Program-made: the position numbers and the translations under genes
The notes under the pieces: generated by a model
The model's input: the letters and a program-made list of their open reading frames with translations, nothing else
Told to the model about the DNA's origin: nothing
Database searches by the model: none
DNA from: Gammaproteobacteria bacterium
Lineage (GTDB): Bacteria > Pseudomonadota > Gammaproteobacteria > S012-40
DNA: 64,000 nucleotides
Direction: 5' to 3'
NCBI GenBank assembly: GCA_029881255.1
Contig: JAOUMY010000006.1
Coordinates: 1 to 64,000, forward strand
In this document: piece after piece, positions 9,740 through 18,455 of the stretch
Layout of the letters: every line of letters starts with the position of its first letter
Position numbering within the stretch: the stretch's first letter is position 1

Positions 9740-10012
9740 ATGAACACGCTACCAATAGACGTAACAGCCTTTCGTAAAACAGACGTATTTGATCGTAACA
9801 GTATTCCCGCTGGTCTATTAAAAGATCACAATCTCAAATCTGGGGTATGGGGTGTGATTAATATCCTAAAAGGAAAACTGGTTCTTGAGTTTCTTGACGA
9901 TGGCAAGATTGAGGTCTTAAGTGCGGACCGCCCAGGCGTCGTTCCACCCAGTCGAATGCATCAAATCCGAGCGCTTGAGGACGTCAACTTTTATGTGGAG
10001 TTCTGGAAATAG
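9740..10012 (+). CDS. DUF1971 / YeaR-TehB N-terminal-like protein
   Basis: 90 residues, cytoplasmic. It matches the small cupin-like family of YeaR and the TehB N-terminal region: LPIDVTAFRKTDVF at the start, KSGVWGVINILKGKL in the middle, and PGVVPPSRMHQI and VNFYVEFW at the end. YeaR in enterics is induced by nitrate/NO, and TehB relates to tellurite, but no enzymatic reaction is assigned to this fold. A Shine-Dalgarno AGGAG is at 9727-9731. The pairing with a c'-type cytochrome weakly suggests nitrosative or oxyanion stress. Confidence 0.8.
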   Translation: MNTLPIDVTAFRKTDVFDRNSIPAGLLKDHNLKSGVWGVINILKGKLVLEFLDDGKIEVLSADRPGVVPPSRMHQIRALEDVNFYVEFWK

Positions 10013-10073
10013 ATACGATTGCGAGAATTGTTTATCACCCACTCAATTCTGATCCTATATCCCTATATGACCG

Positions 10074-10103
10074 CCCTGCGCAAACACATTGGTTTGCGCA
10101 GGG
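10074..10103. terminator. Terminator-like hairpin between convergent genes
   Basis: A perfect 12-bp stem CCCTGCGCAAAC / GTTTGCGCAGGG with a 6-nt loop lies 61 nt after the DUF1971 gene and before the 3' end of the convergent gene at 10177. It lacks a clear U-tract in either direction. Confidence 0.5.
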
Positions 10104-10176
10104 AACCGGGTCAACAGAAAAATGTTCGAACACTGTCTGTTAATTCGACAGGTTTGTGCTTTGCCCTGAATGAATG

Positions 10177-11091
10177 CTACTTCCCCGCCACCGCTTCAAG
10201 CGCATCTTCAATCTCACCCGGCGCGCACATAATGCTGAAAAATGTCGCGCCAGTATCGCTTTGCATCATCGGCAGATGGGGCCAACTTACCGCAATACGA
10301 AATCGTGCATACAGGGCCTCGACTTCGTTTCCGTACACCATGAGTTCATAGGGTAAATGGGCCGTACTGCGTGGGTTGTCCTTGTCGATGCGCGACATGA
10401 TGTATTGATCACCGCTGCAATTTTCTGCGCCAAGACCGACACCGAATACCGTCATCTCCTGTCCACTGCTATCCATGCCCAGGCTCAGACGATACACTTC
10501 GCTCGCGCCGCCTTTTTTGGCTTGCAGATTTCCGGCAACCGCCTTGACCGCTTCGTCATGGTTGTCAAAATCGTTCAACTCACTTGGATCATCGAAGTAT
10601 TCCATCATCATGGTGTAATGATATTTACGCATATCTGCGGCAGTCAGCACTTTATCACCAGAACCGAATTCCCTGGTAAAGCCAAGCACAGTCTTTAGCT
10701 TTTCATAGACGTCTGCATTGTCCTCTTTCAGACGATAGGCGCTCGACCAATAGATGGGGTTGGTGTAGGCAATTTGCACCTTACCGTCGACCACGGTTGC
10801 CGACGCCCGCATCACCGCGCCATATCCACCACGCTCGCTTTTCAGACTGCGCTGTTTGAGTTGCTCACTGGTAAATGCGATGACTTGTGAGTTGCCATAC
10901 GGGCTATATGATCCAAGCACCGTAAACTGCGCCTGGGTGAGTTTGTCTTTTGTATTGGAAAGGGCAGCACCCAAGTCGCTACCTTCTTCGCTTGCAAGCA
11001 CAAATGGTTGTACCCTTGATTCGGCGATTGCCAATCCACTTGCTATCGCTAGATAAAATACCACACACACCAAAAAACCATTGCGAGTCAT
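10177..11091 (-). CDS. Secreted protein of unknown function, downstream of heme lipoprotein
   Basis: 304 residues with a signal peptide (MTRNGFLVCVVFYLAIASGL, cleavage near AIAE). I do not recognise the family. The first part (LGAALSNTKDKLTQAQFTVL, then a strand on residues forming an enzyme- or ligand-binding-like ferredoxin fold) faintly resembles DUF302; this is a guess. Two cysteines near the end (AENCSGDQY, SIMCAPGE) could form a disulfide. The start at 11091 has GAGGAGAGAGG upstream and gives a clean signal peptide. It lies 123 nt after the ethylbenzene-dehydrogenase-like gene on the same strand and may share its promoter. Confidence 0.75.
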   Translation of the reverse strand: MTRNGFLVCVVFYLAIASGLAIAESRVQPFVLASEEGSDLGAALSNTKDKLTQAQFTVLGSYSPYGNSQVIAFTSEQLKQRSLKSERGGYGAVMRASATVVDGKVQIAYTNPIYWSSAYRLKEDNADVYEKLKTVLGFTREFGSGDKVLTAADMRKYHYTMMMEYFDDPSELNDFDNHDEAVKAVAGNLQAKKGGASEVYRLSLGMDSSGQEMTVFGVGLGAENCSGDQYIMSRIDKDNPRSTAHLPYELMVYGNEVEALYARFRIAVSWPHLPMMQSDTGATFFSIMCAPGEIEDALEAVAGK

Positions 11092-11164
11092 GCCTCTCTC
11101 CTCAAAACTGTAAGACCTCGTTGACACCTAATGCGATTCAGCAACCTGATGCAATAGATATAGT

Positions 11165-11192
11165 TGCACACTGGCTAACTTGCCAGTGTGCA
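11165..11192. terminator. Strong hairpin after the EB_dh-like gene
   Basis: A perfect 11-bp stem TGCACACTGGC / GCCAGTGTGCA with a 6-nt loop begins 23 nt after the stop of the minus-strand gene at 11215. There is no long U-tract, so it may attenuate rather than end transcription into the next gene. Confidence 0.5.
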
Positions 11193-11214
11193 GTTTCGAC
11201 TAAACAAAATATTT

Positions 11215-12729
11215 TTACAATGGAGGTAACGGTGTCGGCGTGTGAACACCGCCACGTCTCGATACGAGATTTGCCATGGTCCCGGCGAAAAAGCCGTTGC
11301 GGATAGTAGTGTCATAGAAATCTGTTGATGTCACTGTATGACAATCAGGACAACCCAGGCCTTGCGCTGTCAGCCCGGATGTACCACCGTGAACCTGACC
11401 TATACTTGCGCTGGTTTGCGGATCTATATATGTCTTACTGGTATTTTGTCCCGTCAGAAACTCATAGCTGGTGATGCCCGGCAGGAATACATTGAACTGC
11501 TTAACAGGATAAGTACTGGTATCACTGAAATTGGGCGGCGTAGTCTTGCCTGATCCAGCAAAATACGTAGCCTGTATATCGGCCTGACTACTGCCGAGCG
11601 ATATCTTCATGGGAAAACTAACATAGTGATCACGAACGGTGATGAATCCTATGTTAATCGCAAAGGCGATATTGTAGACGCCTCCTTGTGCTAACTGAGT
11701 GTCATCGTCATTCATGGTCTGCAATGCACGTTGCACATTTGACCGAACAATTCCCGTTAAGCCATCGGCACTGGTAGGCGTAAAGGTGGTGTTTATCGCG
11801 CTGATATCGCCGCGGCTACCCGTAGGTGTACGCAGACGTCTACGAGGAACAGCGTCGCCTTCCTGCGGAATATAGCTGCTACCGACCGTAGCAAAATCAA
11901 CTGAACTAGCCACACCAGACGGCGCAATAAATTGCGCATTCGTCGTTCCCGGAGCCATGAAAAAGCGATACGGGCTGCTAAACACTTCGCCAAACTTAAA
12001 CGCATACAAGCCACCCGTCGTGGCCGGATCAAGCACGTATGTCGGACTGCCGTTGACAAGCTCATTCGTCTGATAGGGGCTAGTGCCACTATCACCATGA
12101 CGACCTCCCGCCAACGGCTCGGACGGCGATTTGGTTGTGACATATTGGTCATCACTCCAGCCGATGGGATTCGCACGACCTAAACGGTGATGCCACAAAT
12201 CCAGTTTGCCCGGTCGCTCGTCGGGCAAATACATGGTCAAATCAGACGTCGCATCCCATTCAGGCATGAAGCGACTATCGTCGTGACAAACCAGAAAACA
12301 GCCGAATTTCTCAAATCCCTGAACCGCATTTGGGCCCGTAGGATCGTCGATAAAAAAAGTCACTCTTGATTCCCAGATAGTCGAAGTGGCATTTGTCCTG
12401 CCACGCCGTGCATCATTGTCGATTGAGCTTTGTGACTCACGACGATGAAAACCCTCTCTTTGCCACTGGCCATTAGTGTAGTGGAGATAATCATGAGCGT
12501 CGCCCCTATCTCCCTGCCAGGTCACCTGAAAAAACATGGTGTCGTCGTTAAATGCCGCCTGCACAGAGACAGGTAAGGTCAGGGACTTGGTCGAATCCAG
12601 CCCAAGCAGCGGCGGTTTAGTCAGATTACTCGTGTTATCGGTACTGGTTTTTATAGGTACCGGTTCACCGCAACCAGACAACACTGTTGTTAAGACTACT
12701 GCAGATAAAATATTATTTCGTGTTTTCAT
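11215..12729 (-). CDS. Ethylbenzene dehydrogenase-related heme-binding lipoprotein with c-type heme motif
   Basis: 504 residues. The lipobox is LSGC (lipidated Cys at about 20), so it should be anchored to a membrane facing the periplasm. The body carries EB_dh-family features (VQAAFNDDTMFFQVTWQGD, ESRVTFFIDD, LDLWHHRLGRANPIG), the fold of the heme b gamma subunit of DMSO-reductase-family enzymes. Near residue 470 there is CPDCH, a single c-type heme site. It is therefore probably a diheme or mono-c electron-transfer protein. The start at 12729 is chosen because the longer frame begins with TTG and has no signal peptide. No molybdopterin subunit is adjacent. Confidence 0.75.
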   Translation of the reverse strand: MKTRNNILSAVVLTTVLSGCGEPVPIKTSTDNTSNLTKPPLLGLDSTKSLTLPVSVQAAFNDDTMFFQVTWQGDRGDAHDYLHYTNGQWQREGFHRRESQSSIDNDARRGRTNATSTIWESRVTFFIDDPTGPNAVQGFEKFGCFLVCHDDSRFMPEWDATSDLTMYLPDERPGKLDLWHHRLGRANPIGWSDDQYVTTKSPSEPLAGGRHGDSGTSPYQTNELVNGSPTYVLDPATTGGLYAFKFGEVFSSPYRFFMAPGTTNAQFIAPSGVASSVDFATVGSSYIPQEGDAVPRRRLRTPTGSRGDISAINTTFTPTSADGLTGIVRSNVQRALQTMNDDDTQLAQGGVYNIAFAINIGFITVRDHYVSFPMKISLGSSQADIQATYFAGSGKTTPPNFSDTSTYPVKQFNVFLPGITSYEFLTGQNTSKTYIDPQTSASIGQVHGGTSGLTAQGLGCPDCHTVTSTDFYDTTIRNGFFAGTMANLVSRRGGVHTPTPLPPL

Positions 12730-12965
12730 AATGTTACACAGCCTCAAAATTGTCGGTATTTTAAATTTCTAATATTGTTTTTTGTAGCGTCTTTTCGCCT
12801 AAACTCTTAAATTTCTATGTCATTCTAATTTCCGTAATATACATAAATAATATCAGGATATTGAGCGCCATTTTTCGTCGAGCCTACTGATTTATTGGGG
12901 TATATATTCCCCTTGGACGGTCGATTAAGAAACCATCAACTAAAGGTCTCTTTCCAGACACTTTT

Positions 12966-14777
12966 ATGAAGTTAAATCGATTTTTCGTGGCTTTTTCACT
13001 ATATGTGGCTTGGGTAGTCGGTTTTTCTGTACACAATTACCAAACGGAAAAAAATGATTTAATGGCCGCCCTGGATTTGCGTCTGGTGAATGCCGCGAGA
13101 AATCTGCTCTATATCATCCCCGAAGACTTACACCACAAAAACATGCGTAAATCTGATCTATCGAAAGAGCAGGACAGGGAACTGCTTTTGCGGATGAATG
13201 AATACGTAAAAGTTAACGACGTCTACTATGTCTACTCCATGATTAAACAAAACGACAAGGTCTATTTTACTGCTGGCAATGGAACAGATGAGGATACCCA
13301 GGAACTCAATGGTGGCGGCTATTACTTCTATCTCTACGAAGAGGCGCAAGCGCATATCTATCAATCGTTCGAGGCAGAGCAGCCATTCTTTCACGACACG
13401 CAGGATCACTGGGGGAGTTTTCGTAGCGTGTTTATTCCGGTTTTTTCAAAAGACGGGACGAAGTTCATCGTCGGCGCAGATATCCCAACAGCATATGTTG
13501 ATGAGCGTCTTCGTATCGAATTGTTTTTCACCGTAGGATTTTCTGTCCTGTTTCTCGTTTTTGGTTTGCCTGTGTATTTTGCTTTTACTTCTGAAACACG
13601 TTTGTGGGCAAAAAACCTGGAGCGAGAAACGCTTCGCGCCAGGGCAAATGAGGCCAAGTTAAGCACAATACTCAACCTGGCTGTAGATGCCATCATCACA
13701 ATCGACAGAAAAGGTAAAGTCATATCTTTCAACAATGCCGCTTCCAAAATGTTTGGATATGCCGCGGATGAAATTATCGGAAAAAATGTAAAACTAATCA
13801 TGCCAGAGTCGTATAGAGACAGACATGATAAATTTATGCAAACGTACCATGATACCGGTGAGCGAAAAGTCGTCGACAGGACTATAGAGCTCACGGCCGA
13901 ACGTAAAAACGGCCAACACTTCCCTATCGAGATATCGGTAAGTGAAGTCAATCTTATCGAGGGTGAACGACTTTTCTCCGCAATTATTCGTGACTTGACC
14001 GAGAAGAAGGAAAAAGAAAAACAATTGCTGCACTTAATTGAAAAATCGCAAGAAGCAAACCGTGCTAAGTCCGAATTCCTGAACAACGTCAGCCACGAAC
14101 TACGCACGCCCATGCACGGCATACTGGCCTTCGCACAACTAGGCAAGGCTAAGACGGATAAAACCACTCCTCTAGATCAGGAGAAGCTAGAAAAATACTT
14201 CGAAAACATACAAAAAAGCGGTAATAGACTAAAAACATTGCTTGACGACTTACTGGACTTTGCCAAACTCGAAGCCAATAAACTCCAACTCAAACTTGAA
14301 CAGGTTTGCGTTAAAGACATCGTAGACGATTGTGTAGAGGAACAGCGAGCACTTCTAAAGGCCAGACACATTACTCTGTCGACAGAATATACCGCCAAAA
14401 CCGGAATAACCGAGGCCGATTCGACGAGGCTGTCACAAGTGCTTATCAATCTACTGAGTAACGCCATAAAATTTTCCAAGGAGCACAAGGAAATTCGCAT
14501 AAAAATACGCGATGTCGACTCGATTATGGATACGAAGCTAAACGCGATTGAAGTCAGCGTGGCCGATCAGGGACAAGGCGTACCACCGGAAAAAAGAGAA
14601 CAAATATTTGAGAAGTTTACCCAAGCCGGAGAACATACAGAAGAAATCGGTGGCACGGGTCTAGGCCTGGCGATTTGTCGTAAGCTTATTCATGCCCATC
14701 ACGGACACATCTGGTGCCAGGAATCCGAGTGGGGTGGTGCTGAGTTTGTCTTCAGAATTCCGGTACTCCAACACTGA
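12966..14777 (+). CDS. Membrane PAS sensor histidine kinase
   Basis: 603 residues. TM1 is at about 6-24 and TM2 at about 186-207, bounding a periplasmic sensor domain of about 160 residues. A PAS domain is at about 228-345 (ILNLAVDAIITIDRKGKVI, then a PAC-like IIRDLTEKKEKE). HisKA has the phosphoacceptor in SHELRTPMHG (His377). The HATPase N box is LLSNAIKFS (about 495), with G boxes DQGQGVPP (534) and GGTGLGLAI (562). There is no receiver domain and no adjacent response regulator, so it is an orphan kinase. It is divergent from the EB_dh-like gene. A near-palindrome GGGG-TATATATT-CCCC at 12897-12912 lies in its upstream region. Confidence 0.9.
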   Translation: MKLNRFFVAFSLYVAWVVGFSVHNYQTEKNDLMAALDLRLVNAARNLLYIIPEDLHHKNMRKSDLSKEQDRELLLRMNEYVKVNDVYYVYSMIKQNDKVYFTAGNGTDEDTQELNGGGYYFYLYEEAQAHIYQSFEAEQPFFHDTQDHWGSFRSVFIPVFSKDGTKFIVGADIPTAYVDERLRIELFFTVGFSVLFLVFGLPVYFAFTSETRLWAKNLERETLRARANEAKLSTILNLAVDAIITIDRKGKVISFNNAASKMFGYAADEIIGKNVKLIMPESYRDRHDKFMQTYHDTGERKVVDRTIELTAERKNGQHFPIEISVSEVNLIEGERLFSAIIRDLTEKKEKEKQLLHLIEKSQEANRAKSEFLNNVSHELRTPMHGILAFAQLGKAKTDKTTPLDQEKLEKYFENIQKSGNRLKTLLDDLLDFAKLEANKLQLKLEQVCVKDIVDDCVEEQRALLKARHITLSTEYTAKTGITEADSTRLSQVLINLLSNAIKFSKEHKEIRIKIRDVDSIMDTKLNAIEVSVADQGQGVPPEKREQIFEKFTQAGEHTEEIGGTGLGLAICRKLIHAHHGHIWCQESEWGGAEFVFRIPVLQH

Positions 14778-14982
14778 TCAATACGATCACGTGAGGCAGT
14801 AGCGCTGGTACCAACCTGACCACAGCATTCGGCTATACATTCCCACTCAGCAAGACTGCGACTTCTCAGACATCGGCATATCTGTTTCAAAACTCAAACT
14901 ATAAGGGCAAATTTAAAATGACGATTGGGCGTTACTGGTACTGATGTTTGACTACCACTTCAACGACATTTTTCGAAAGCGA

Positions 14983-15669
14983 CTATTGTATCGCTTCGGC
15001 TGGAGGTAAATCTGCAAAAACGCTCGGATTCATCCAGCTAAAAATGTTTTTTGTCAGGGCCTTGGGGCCAACTATTTTCAAATCACCGTTGCTAATTGCC
15101 TTGCGGTAAGGCAAATCTCCCATCCAGATATCGATCATGGTTTTGACGGTACAGGTGAAATAGATTTCTGATTCCTTACCGGGGTCTTTCACACAGACGT
15201 CAACAGCATCTTCATGCGCGATTAGCCACCAGTCAGAAAGGTCTTTGAGGTCTGTGAACTTAAATCGTATGACAGTTTCATTACCGGGAAGACGCTCGGG
15301 TTGGATACTGCGTTGTAAATAAAGCATAAGCAATTCGACATCATAATCGTCTTTGGTGATATAGCTTCTGGCCCAACACATCCCCCAGTCACCCAGGGCC
15401 TTAATTACCGGCAGTAATTCCTTGCATGACGCTGTTGGGAAGTACTCATATCCCTGTTGACCCGGAATTTTTTTCTTTACCGCCAGGCCCTGATCTACCA
15501 GAAACTGCAAGCGCTTGGACAATAGCGTAGGAGAAATCTGCCCGAGCCCTCGTTGAAACACATTAAACCGCGTTGCCCCCATCAACAGCTCGCGAATGAT
15601 GAGTATCGTCCATTTTTCACCGATGATTTCCGAGGCCTTGGCGATCGGACAAAACTGTCCATATTCCAT
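14983..15669 (-). CDS. HxlR-family transcriptional regulator
   Basis: 228 residues, about twice the usual HxlR length. The winged helix (residues 1-105) has the family signature: CPIAKASEIIGEKWTILIIREL, then GLGQISPTLLSKRL and a wing GYEYFPT. The extra C-terminal 110 residues look like an SCP2/effector-type alpha-beta domain seen in longer HxlR proteins. Cys8 near the N-terminus matches the redox-sensing Cys of several HxlR members. The start ATG at 15669 gives the conserved N-terminus; a GTG at 15687 is less likely. It is divergent from the small gene at 15825, with two matching palindromes between. Confidence 0.9.
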   Translation of the reverse strand: MEYGQFCPIAKASEIIGEKWTILIIRELLMGATRFNVFQRGLGQISPTLLSKRLQFLVDQGLAVKKKIPGQQGYEYFPTASCKELLPVIKALGDWGMCWARSYITKDDYDVELLMLYLQRSIQPERLPGNETVIRFKFTDLKDLSDWWLIAHEDAVDVCVKDPGKESEIYFTCTVKTMIDIWMGDLPYRKAISNGDLKIVGPKALTKNIFSWMNPSVFADLPPAEAIQ

Positions 15670-15691
15670 AAAAACACCTTTCTCCACAGGT

Positions 15692-15708
15692 TGTAGCTGC
15701 TTACTACA
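15692..15708. promoter_or_regulatory. Palindrome TGTAG-N7-CTACA, copy 1 (candidate HxlR operator)
   Basis: Inverted repeat TGTAG / CTACA with a 7-nt spacer, 22 nt upstream of the HxlR start. Its size matches sites bound by dimeric winged-helix regulators of the HxlR/MarR type. A second copy follows 22 bp away. Confidence 0.6.
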
Positions 15709-15713
15709 TAAAG

Positions 15714-15730
15714 TGTAGTTAGATGCTACA
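15714..15730. promoter_or_regulatory. Palindrome TGTAG-N7-CTACA, copy 2 (candidate HxlR operator)
   Basis: Same five-base arms and 7-nt spacer as copy 1. The centre is exactly 22 bp from the first centre, about two helical turns, so two dimers would bind the same DNA face. It lies 94 bp upstream of the divergent small gene. Confidence 0.6.
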
Positions 15731-15824
15731 TGATCGTGAATATTTCCTCCAGCCTGGTTCCCCTAGACTTTTACCTGTCGGCGGCATAACCGCCAAAACC
15801 ACATTTCATCAACAGGAGGAAAAC

Positions 15825-16001
15825 ATGAAAGCTTCAAACATTCAGGATACGAAAAGACAAGCTACCACAACGCCGGACAGTTCTCGAGAACGCGCCCTGT
15901 ATACAGTGAGTTGGTTCTTACACGGCACTCGACCACTGTCAAACAACAGCGTCTATAACAACGCAGCTTGGGAGGTGCGTCATGCTAATGCTGGACTATA
16001 A
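15825..16001 (+). CDS. Small protein of unknown function, first gene of HxlR-divergent cluster
   Basis: 58 residues, no family recognised. The ATG at 15825 follows a strong AGGAGG 6 nt upstream; the longer frame from 15723 would run through the operator region. The chain is polar at first (KASNIQDTKRQATTTPD), then has a short amphipathic stretch (ALYTVSWFLHG). It overlaps the next gene by 20 nt, which indicates translational coupling. I infer that it belongs to the same HxlR-controlled operon as the MddA-like gene. Confidence 0.65.
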   Translation: MKASNIQDTKRQATTTPDSSRERALYTVSWFLHGTRPLSNNSVYNNAAWEVRHANAGL

Positions 16002-16401
16002 AGATGTCGCATGGTGGTACTGGCTGGCGTCCAGCATCTGTCTGTGGTTTGCTGTCACGATTGAGCCACTGGCCTATAACGCGGCATTGGCTATCGGCGT
16101 GTGGCAATTGTTGCACTTTGCTATTCGCGATAGAAGCCTGAGCAGCTTTACCGTACAGATCCGGCTCGGTTACCTCAGCGTTTTGCTTTCTGCCATGCCT
16201 GAGGGATTCTTCTGGGTGTTGTGGATTCCAGCTATTGGCACTGTCGCGCGGGTAGTGTTTGGCTATTGCATCATGGCACGCATGTTAATGCTCTTACCCA
16301 TTAATCGTACGCAGGATTTGAACTGGCGCTTTGTACTAAATGCGTTTCTTACGCGGCCGGTACGCGGAAACATCTTACACGGTCTGCCCTCGGCGGCCTG
16401 A
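15982..16401 (+). CDS. Inner-membrane protein of unknown function
   Basis: 139 residues with about four hydrophobic segments (11-30, 34-48, 64-88, 90-106). I do not recognise the family. The start overlaps the previous gene by 20 nt and has GGGAGGTGCGTC just upstream. The MddA-like gene follows 39 nt later. Context suggests a role linked to that methyltransferase or to its thiol substrate, but nothing in the sequence shows it. Confidence 0.7.
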   Translation: MLMLDYKDVAWWYWLASSICLWFAVTIEPLAYNAALAIGVWQLLHFAIRDRSLSSFTVQIRLGYLSVLLSAMPEGFFWVLWIPAIGTVARVVFGYCIMARMLMLLPINRTQDLNWRFVLNAFLTRPVRGNILHGLPSAA

Positions 16402-16440
16402 TCTCGAATTACATCATTCATCGAATTTAGGAGAAACATC

Positions 16441-17220
16441 ATGTCACAAGCTATCAATATTGAAGCAGCAGGATTTGCAGCTGAGAATCAAGGTCTATTT
16501 AAACGTATTGCGGTCTTCAGTTATGGCGTGTTTGCATACACCGCCGGAGTCGCTGCACTACTGTGGATAATTCTGGCCATGGGTGGGCTGGCACCTGTTG
16601 GTCTGAGTGGTATAGAAGCCGGATCTACCGGCCTTGCCATCATTGTCGATACGTTTCTTATCACATTGTTTGCTCTGCAACACAGTGTAATGGCGCGCCA
16701 GGGATTCAAGCAGTGGTTGGTAAAACATATTCCAGCTGCCGCCGAACGCGCTACCTATATGCTGAGCACCGGCATAGTCGTCGCCACTACTTTGTACTTT
16801 TGGCAAACTCTTCCAGGAACAGTCTGGAGTATTGACAATACATTTGCTCAATATGCCCTTTGGTCGCTTTATGCCCTGGGCTGGGCTTATCTGTTTATAG
16901 CAACATTTGTCACCAATCATTTTGAGCTAATGGGTCTGAGACAAGTCTATCTGTTTCTTAAAAATAAGCCTTATACGAGCCTGTCGTTTACTCGCAAGTT
17001 TATGTATCGCTACAGTCGTCATCCAATGATGTTGGGCTTTTTGATTGGCATGTGGGCGGTGCCGGTGATGTCTATTACTCATTTCGTACTGGCTGGCATG
17101 TTAACCCTGTATATTGCGCTCGGTATCTTTTTCGAAGAACGAGATCTAATCCGCAACTTTGGCGACACCTACAGAAAATACAAAAAGGAAATCGCGACAT
17201 TTGTCCCCGGACTATATTGA
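16441..17220 (+). CDS. mddA: MddA-like methanethiol S-methyltransferase (membrane)
   Basis: 259 residues, about six membrane segments. It belongs to the NnrU/isoprenylcysteine-methyltransferase superfamily and matches MddA features: LFALQHSVMARQGFKQW with ERATYML after it, THFELMGLRQVYL in mid-protein (here TNHFELMGLRQ), and the SAM-binding C-terminus YRYSRHPMMLGF with FFEERDL and YRKYKK. MddA methylates methanethiol to dimethylsulfide with SAM. The start has TTTAGGAGAAAC upstream. It is the last gene of the HxlR-divergent cluster and is followed by a terminator. NnrU-like alternatives cannot be excluded without a tree. Confidence 0.75.
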   Translation: MSQAINIEAAGFAAENQGLFKRIAVFSYGVFAYTAGVAALLWIILAMGGLAPVGLSGIEAGSTGLAIIVDTFLITLFALQHSVMARQGFKQWLVKHIPAAAERATYMLSTGIVVATTLYFWQTLPGTVWSIDNTFAQYALWSLYALGWAYLFIATFVTNHFELMGLRQVYLFLKNKPYTSLSFTRKFMYRYSRHPMMLGFLIGMWAVPVMSITHFVLAGMLTLYIALGIFFEERDLIRNFGDTYRKYKKEIATFVPGLY

Positions 17221-17227
17221 CGAACGA

Positions 17228-17266
17228 GGGCAGCCGGTGAAATACCGGACTGCCCTTTCATTTTTT
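17228..17266 (+). terminator. Rho-independent terminator after mddA
   Basis: Stem GGGCAGCCGGT / ACCGGACTGCCC (one bulged base) with a 5-nt loop, followed by TTTCATTTTTT. It begins 8 nt after the stop of the MddA-like gene and closes that operon. Confidence 0.85.
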
Positions 17267-17361
17267 CGTGGTCATGTAAACTGATTTGGAAAACTGAGGG
17301 GCCTATATTACCATTGCAGTCAATCGATATTCATACAACTAACACGCAGGATTGAAAGACA

Positions 17362-17820
17362 GTGTCGTTGCGCATCAAAACTCTTCCCATCGTATACGTG
17401 ATAATTTTTAGTGCCCTGATGTATGGCTGCACATTATTGTTCCCGGAGAATAACCTGAACTTTGAAGGCAGTTGGCAATTCGCGCTAGCTGTATTCACGC
17501 TTGGGCTTATCCTAATCGCCACAGGTGGAATACAGTTCCGCCGTGCCGGGACGACAGTCAATCCAATGACACCGGGGAACTCCAGCAGTCTGGTGATGAC
17601 TGGGATCTATGCCTATAGCCGAAACCCAATGTATGTCGGATTTCTACTGTTTCTAATAGCGGTAGCGATTGTCGTCGCAAATATCGTGGCGCTTGTTTTT
17701 CTTCCTCTGTTTGTGCTTGCTATGAATTACCTACAGATTCAGCCCGAAGAAAACGCACTGGAGGATTTATTTGGCGAAGAGTATCGACAATATCGGAAAC
17801 GTGTGCGACGTTGGCTATAA
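17362..17820 (+). CDS. Isoprenylcysteine carboxyl methyltransferase-like membrane protein
   Basis: 152 residues with about four membrane segments (11-29, 40-58, a short hydrophobic stretch near 75, 92-125). The ICMT/PEMT SAM-binding signature is present: GIYAYSRNPMYVGF near residues 76-89, then PEENALEDLFGEEYRQYRKRV. The substrate is unknown; many bacterial members sit beside metal-efflux or lipid genes. The start is GTG. It is separated from mddA by a terminator, so it is a second, independent member of the same superfamily rather than an operon partner. Confidence 0.85.
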   Translation: MSLRIKTLPIVYVIIFSALMYGCTLLFPENNLNFEGSWQFALAVFTLGLILIATGGIQFRRAGTTVNPMTPGNSSSLVMTGIYAYSRNPMYVGFLLFLIAVAIVVANIVALVFLPLFVLAMNYLQIQPEENALEDLFGEEYRQYRKRVRRWL

Positions 17821-18005
17821 ATCTCCTTCCTACTGCTTGGTGCGACGAAAACATGTGGACAATATAGTAATGTATCCCTAACAGGTCGGGCGTAGGAAAC
17901 TTCAACAACTCTCCAAATTCTGGCCTATGAATCAGTTCACACGAGTCGCAACTCCTTTTGTGCTAGTTTTACTCATCGAATAAAGTTCTCCATAGGAGCA
18001 AAATC

Positions 18006-18356
18006 ATGACAAACATCATCACCAAACTCTTGACTGATTACGGCCAGAGTCGCATATCAACGTATGAAGACACAAGCCTGACATCGTTTGACGATGCAAA
18101 TCGTTCCTCATGCCACACACAGCTTACGCAGATAAAACAGTATCCTTATGCGAATATTCTTATTCCACTCTATCTTTTTACGACGGCAATACTAACGATA
18201 CTCTCATTCAGCCTGTTTGATATCGAAATACCGACGTTTCACTGGACACTAAATATTCTCGCCACCCTCTTATATTTAGCCATATACATCGGCGGCGGTA
18301 TTTTTCTGATGGAGAAACTGGAACGAACGATGGTTGTTCCGGCCAACTATCGCTAG
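18006..18356 (+). CDS. Small membrane protein of unknown function
   Basis: 116 residues. An N-terminal cytoplasmic stretch of about 50 residues is followed by two hydrophobic segments (about 53-73 and 80-102) and a short basic tail. The Shine-Dalgarno AGGAG is 8 nt before the ATG. The family is not recognised. It is followed 99 nt later by a secreted protein gene on the same strand. Confidence 0.65.
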   Translation: MTNIITKLLTDYGQSRISTYEDTSLTSFDDANRSSCHTQLTQIKQYPYANILIPLYLFTTAILTILSFSLFDIEIPTFHWTLNILATLLYLAIYIGGGIFLMEKLERTMVVPANYR

Positions 18357-18455
18357 CAACAAACCGGTAATAGTGAATTGCTTAACAATACTTGCGAAAA
18401 ATCACCGTTATCGTTACCTAAACTGGACAAGACACGAATAACCCAGGGAAGCCTC

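Noticed and set aside
13406-14167. 253-codon minus-strand frame inside the histidine kinase
   Set aside because: Antisense to conserved PAS and HisKA domains; no independent start signal.
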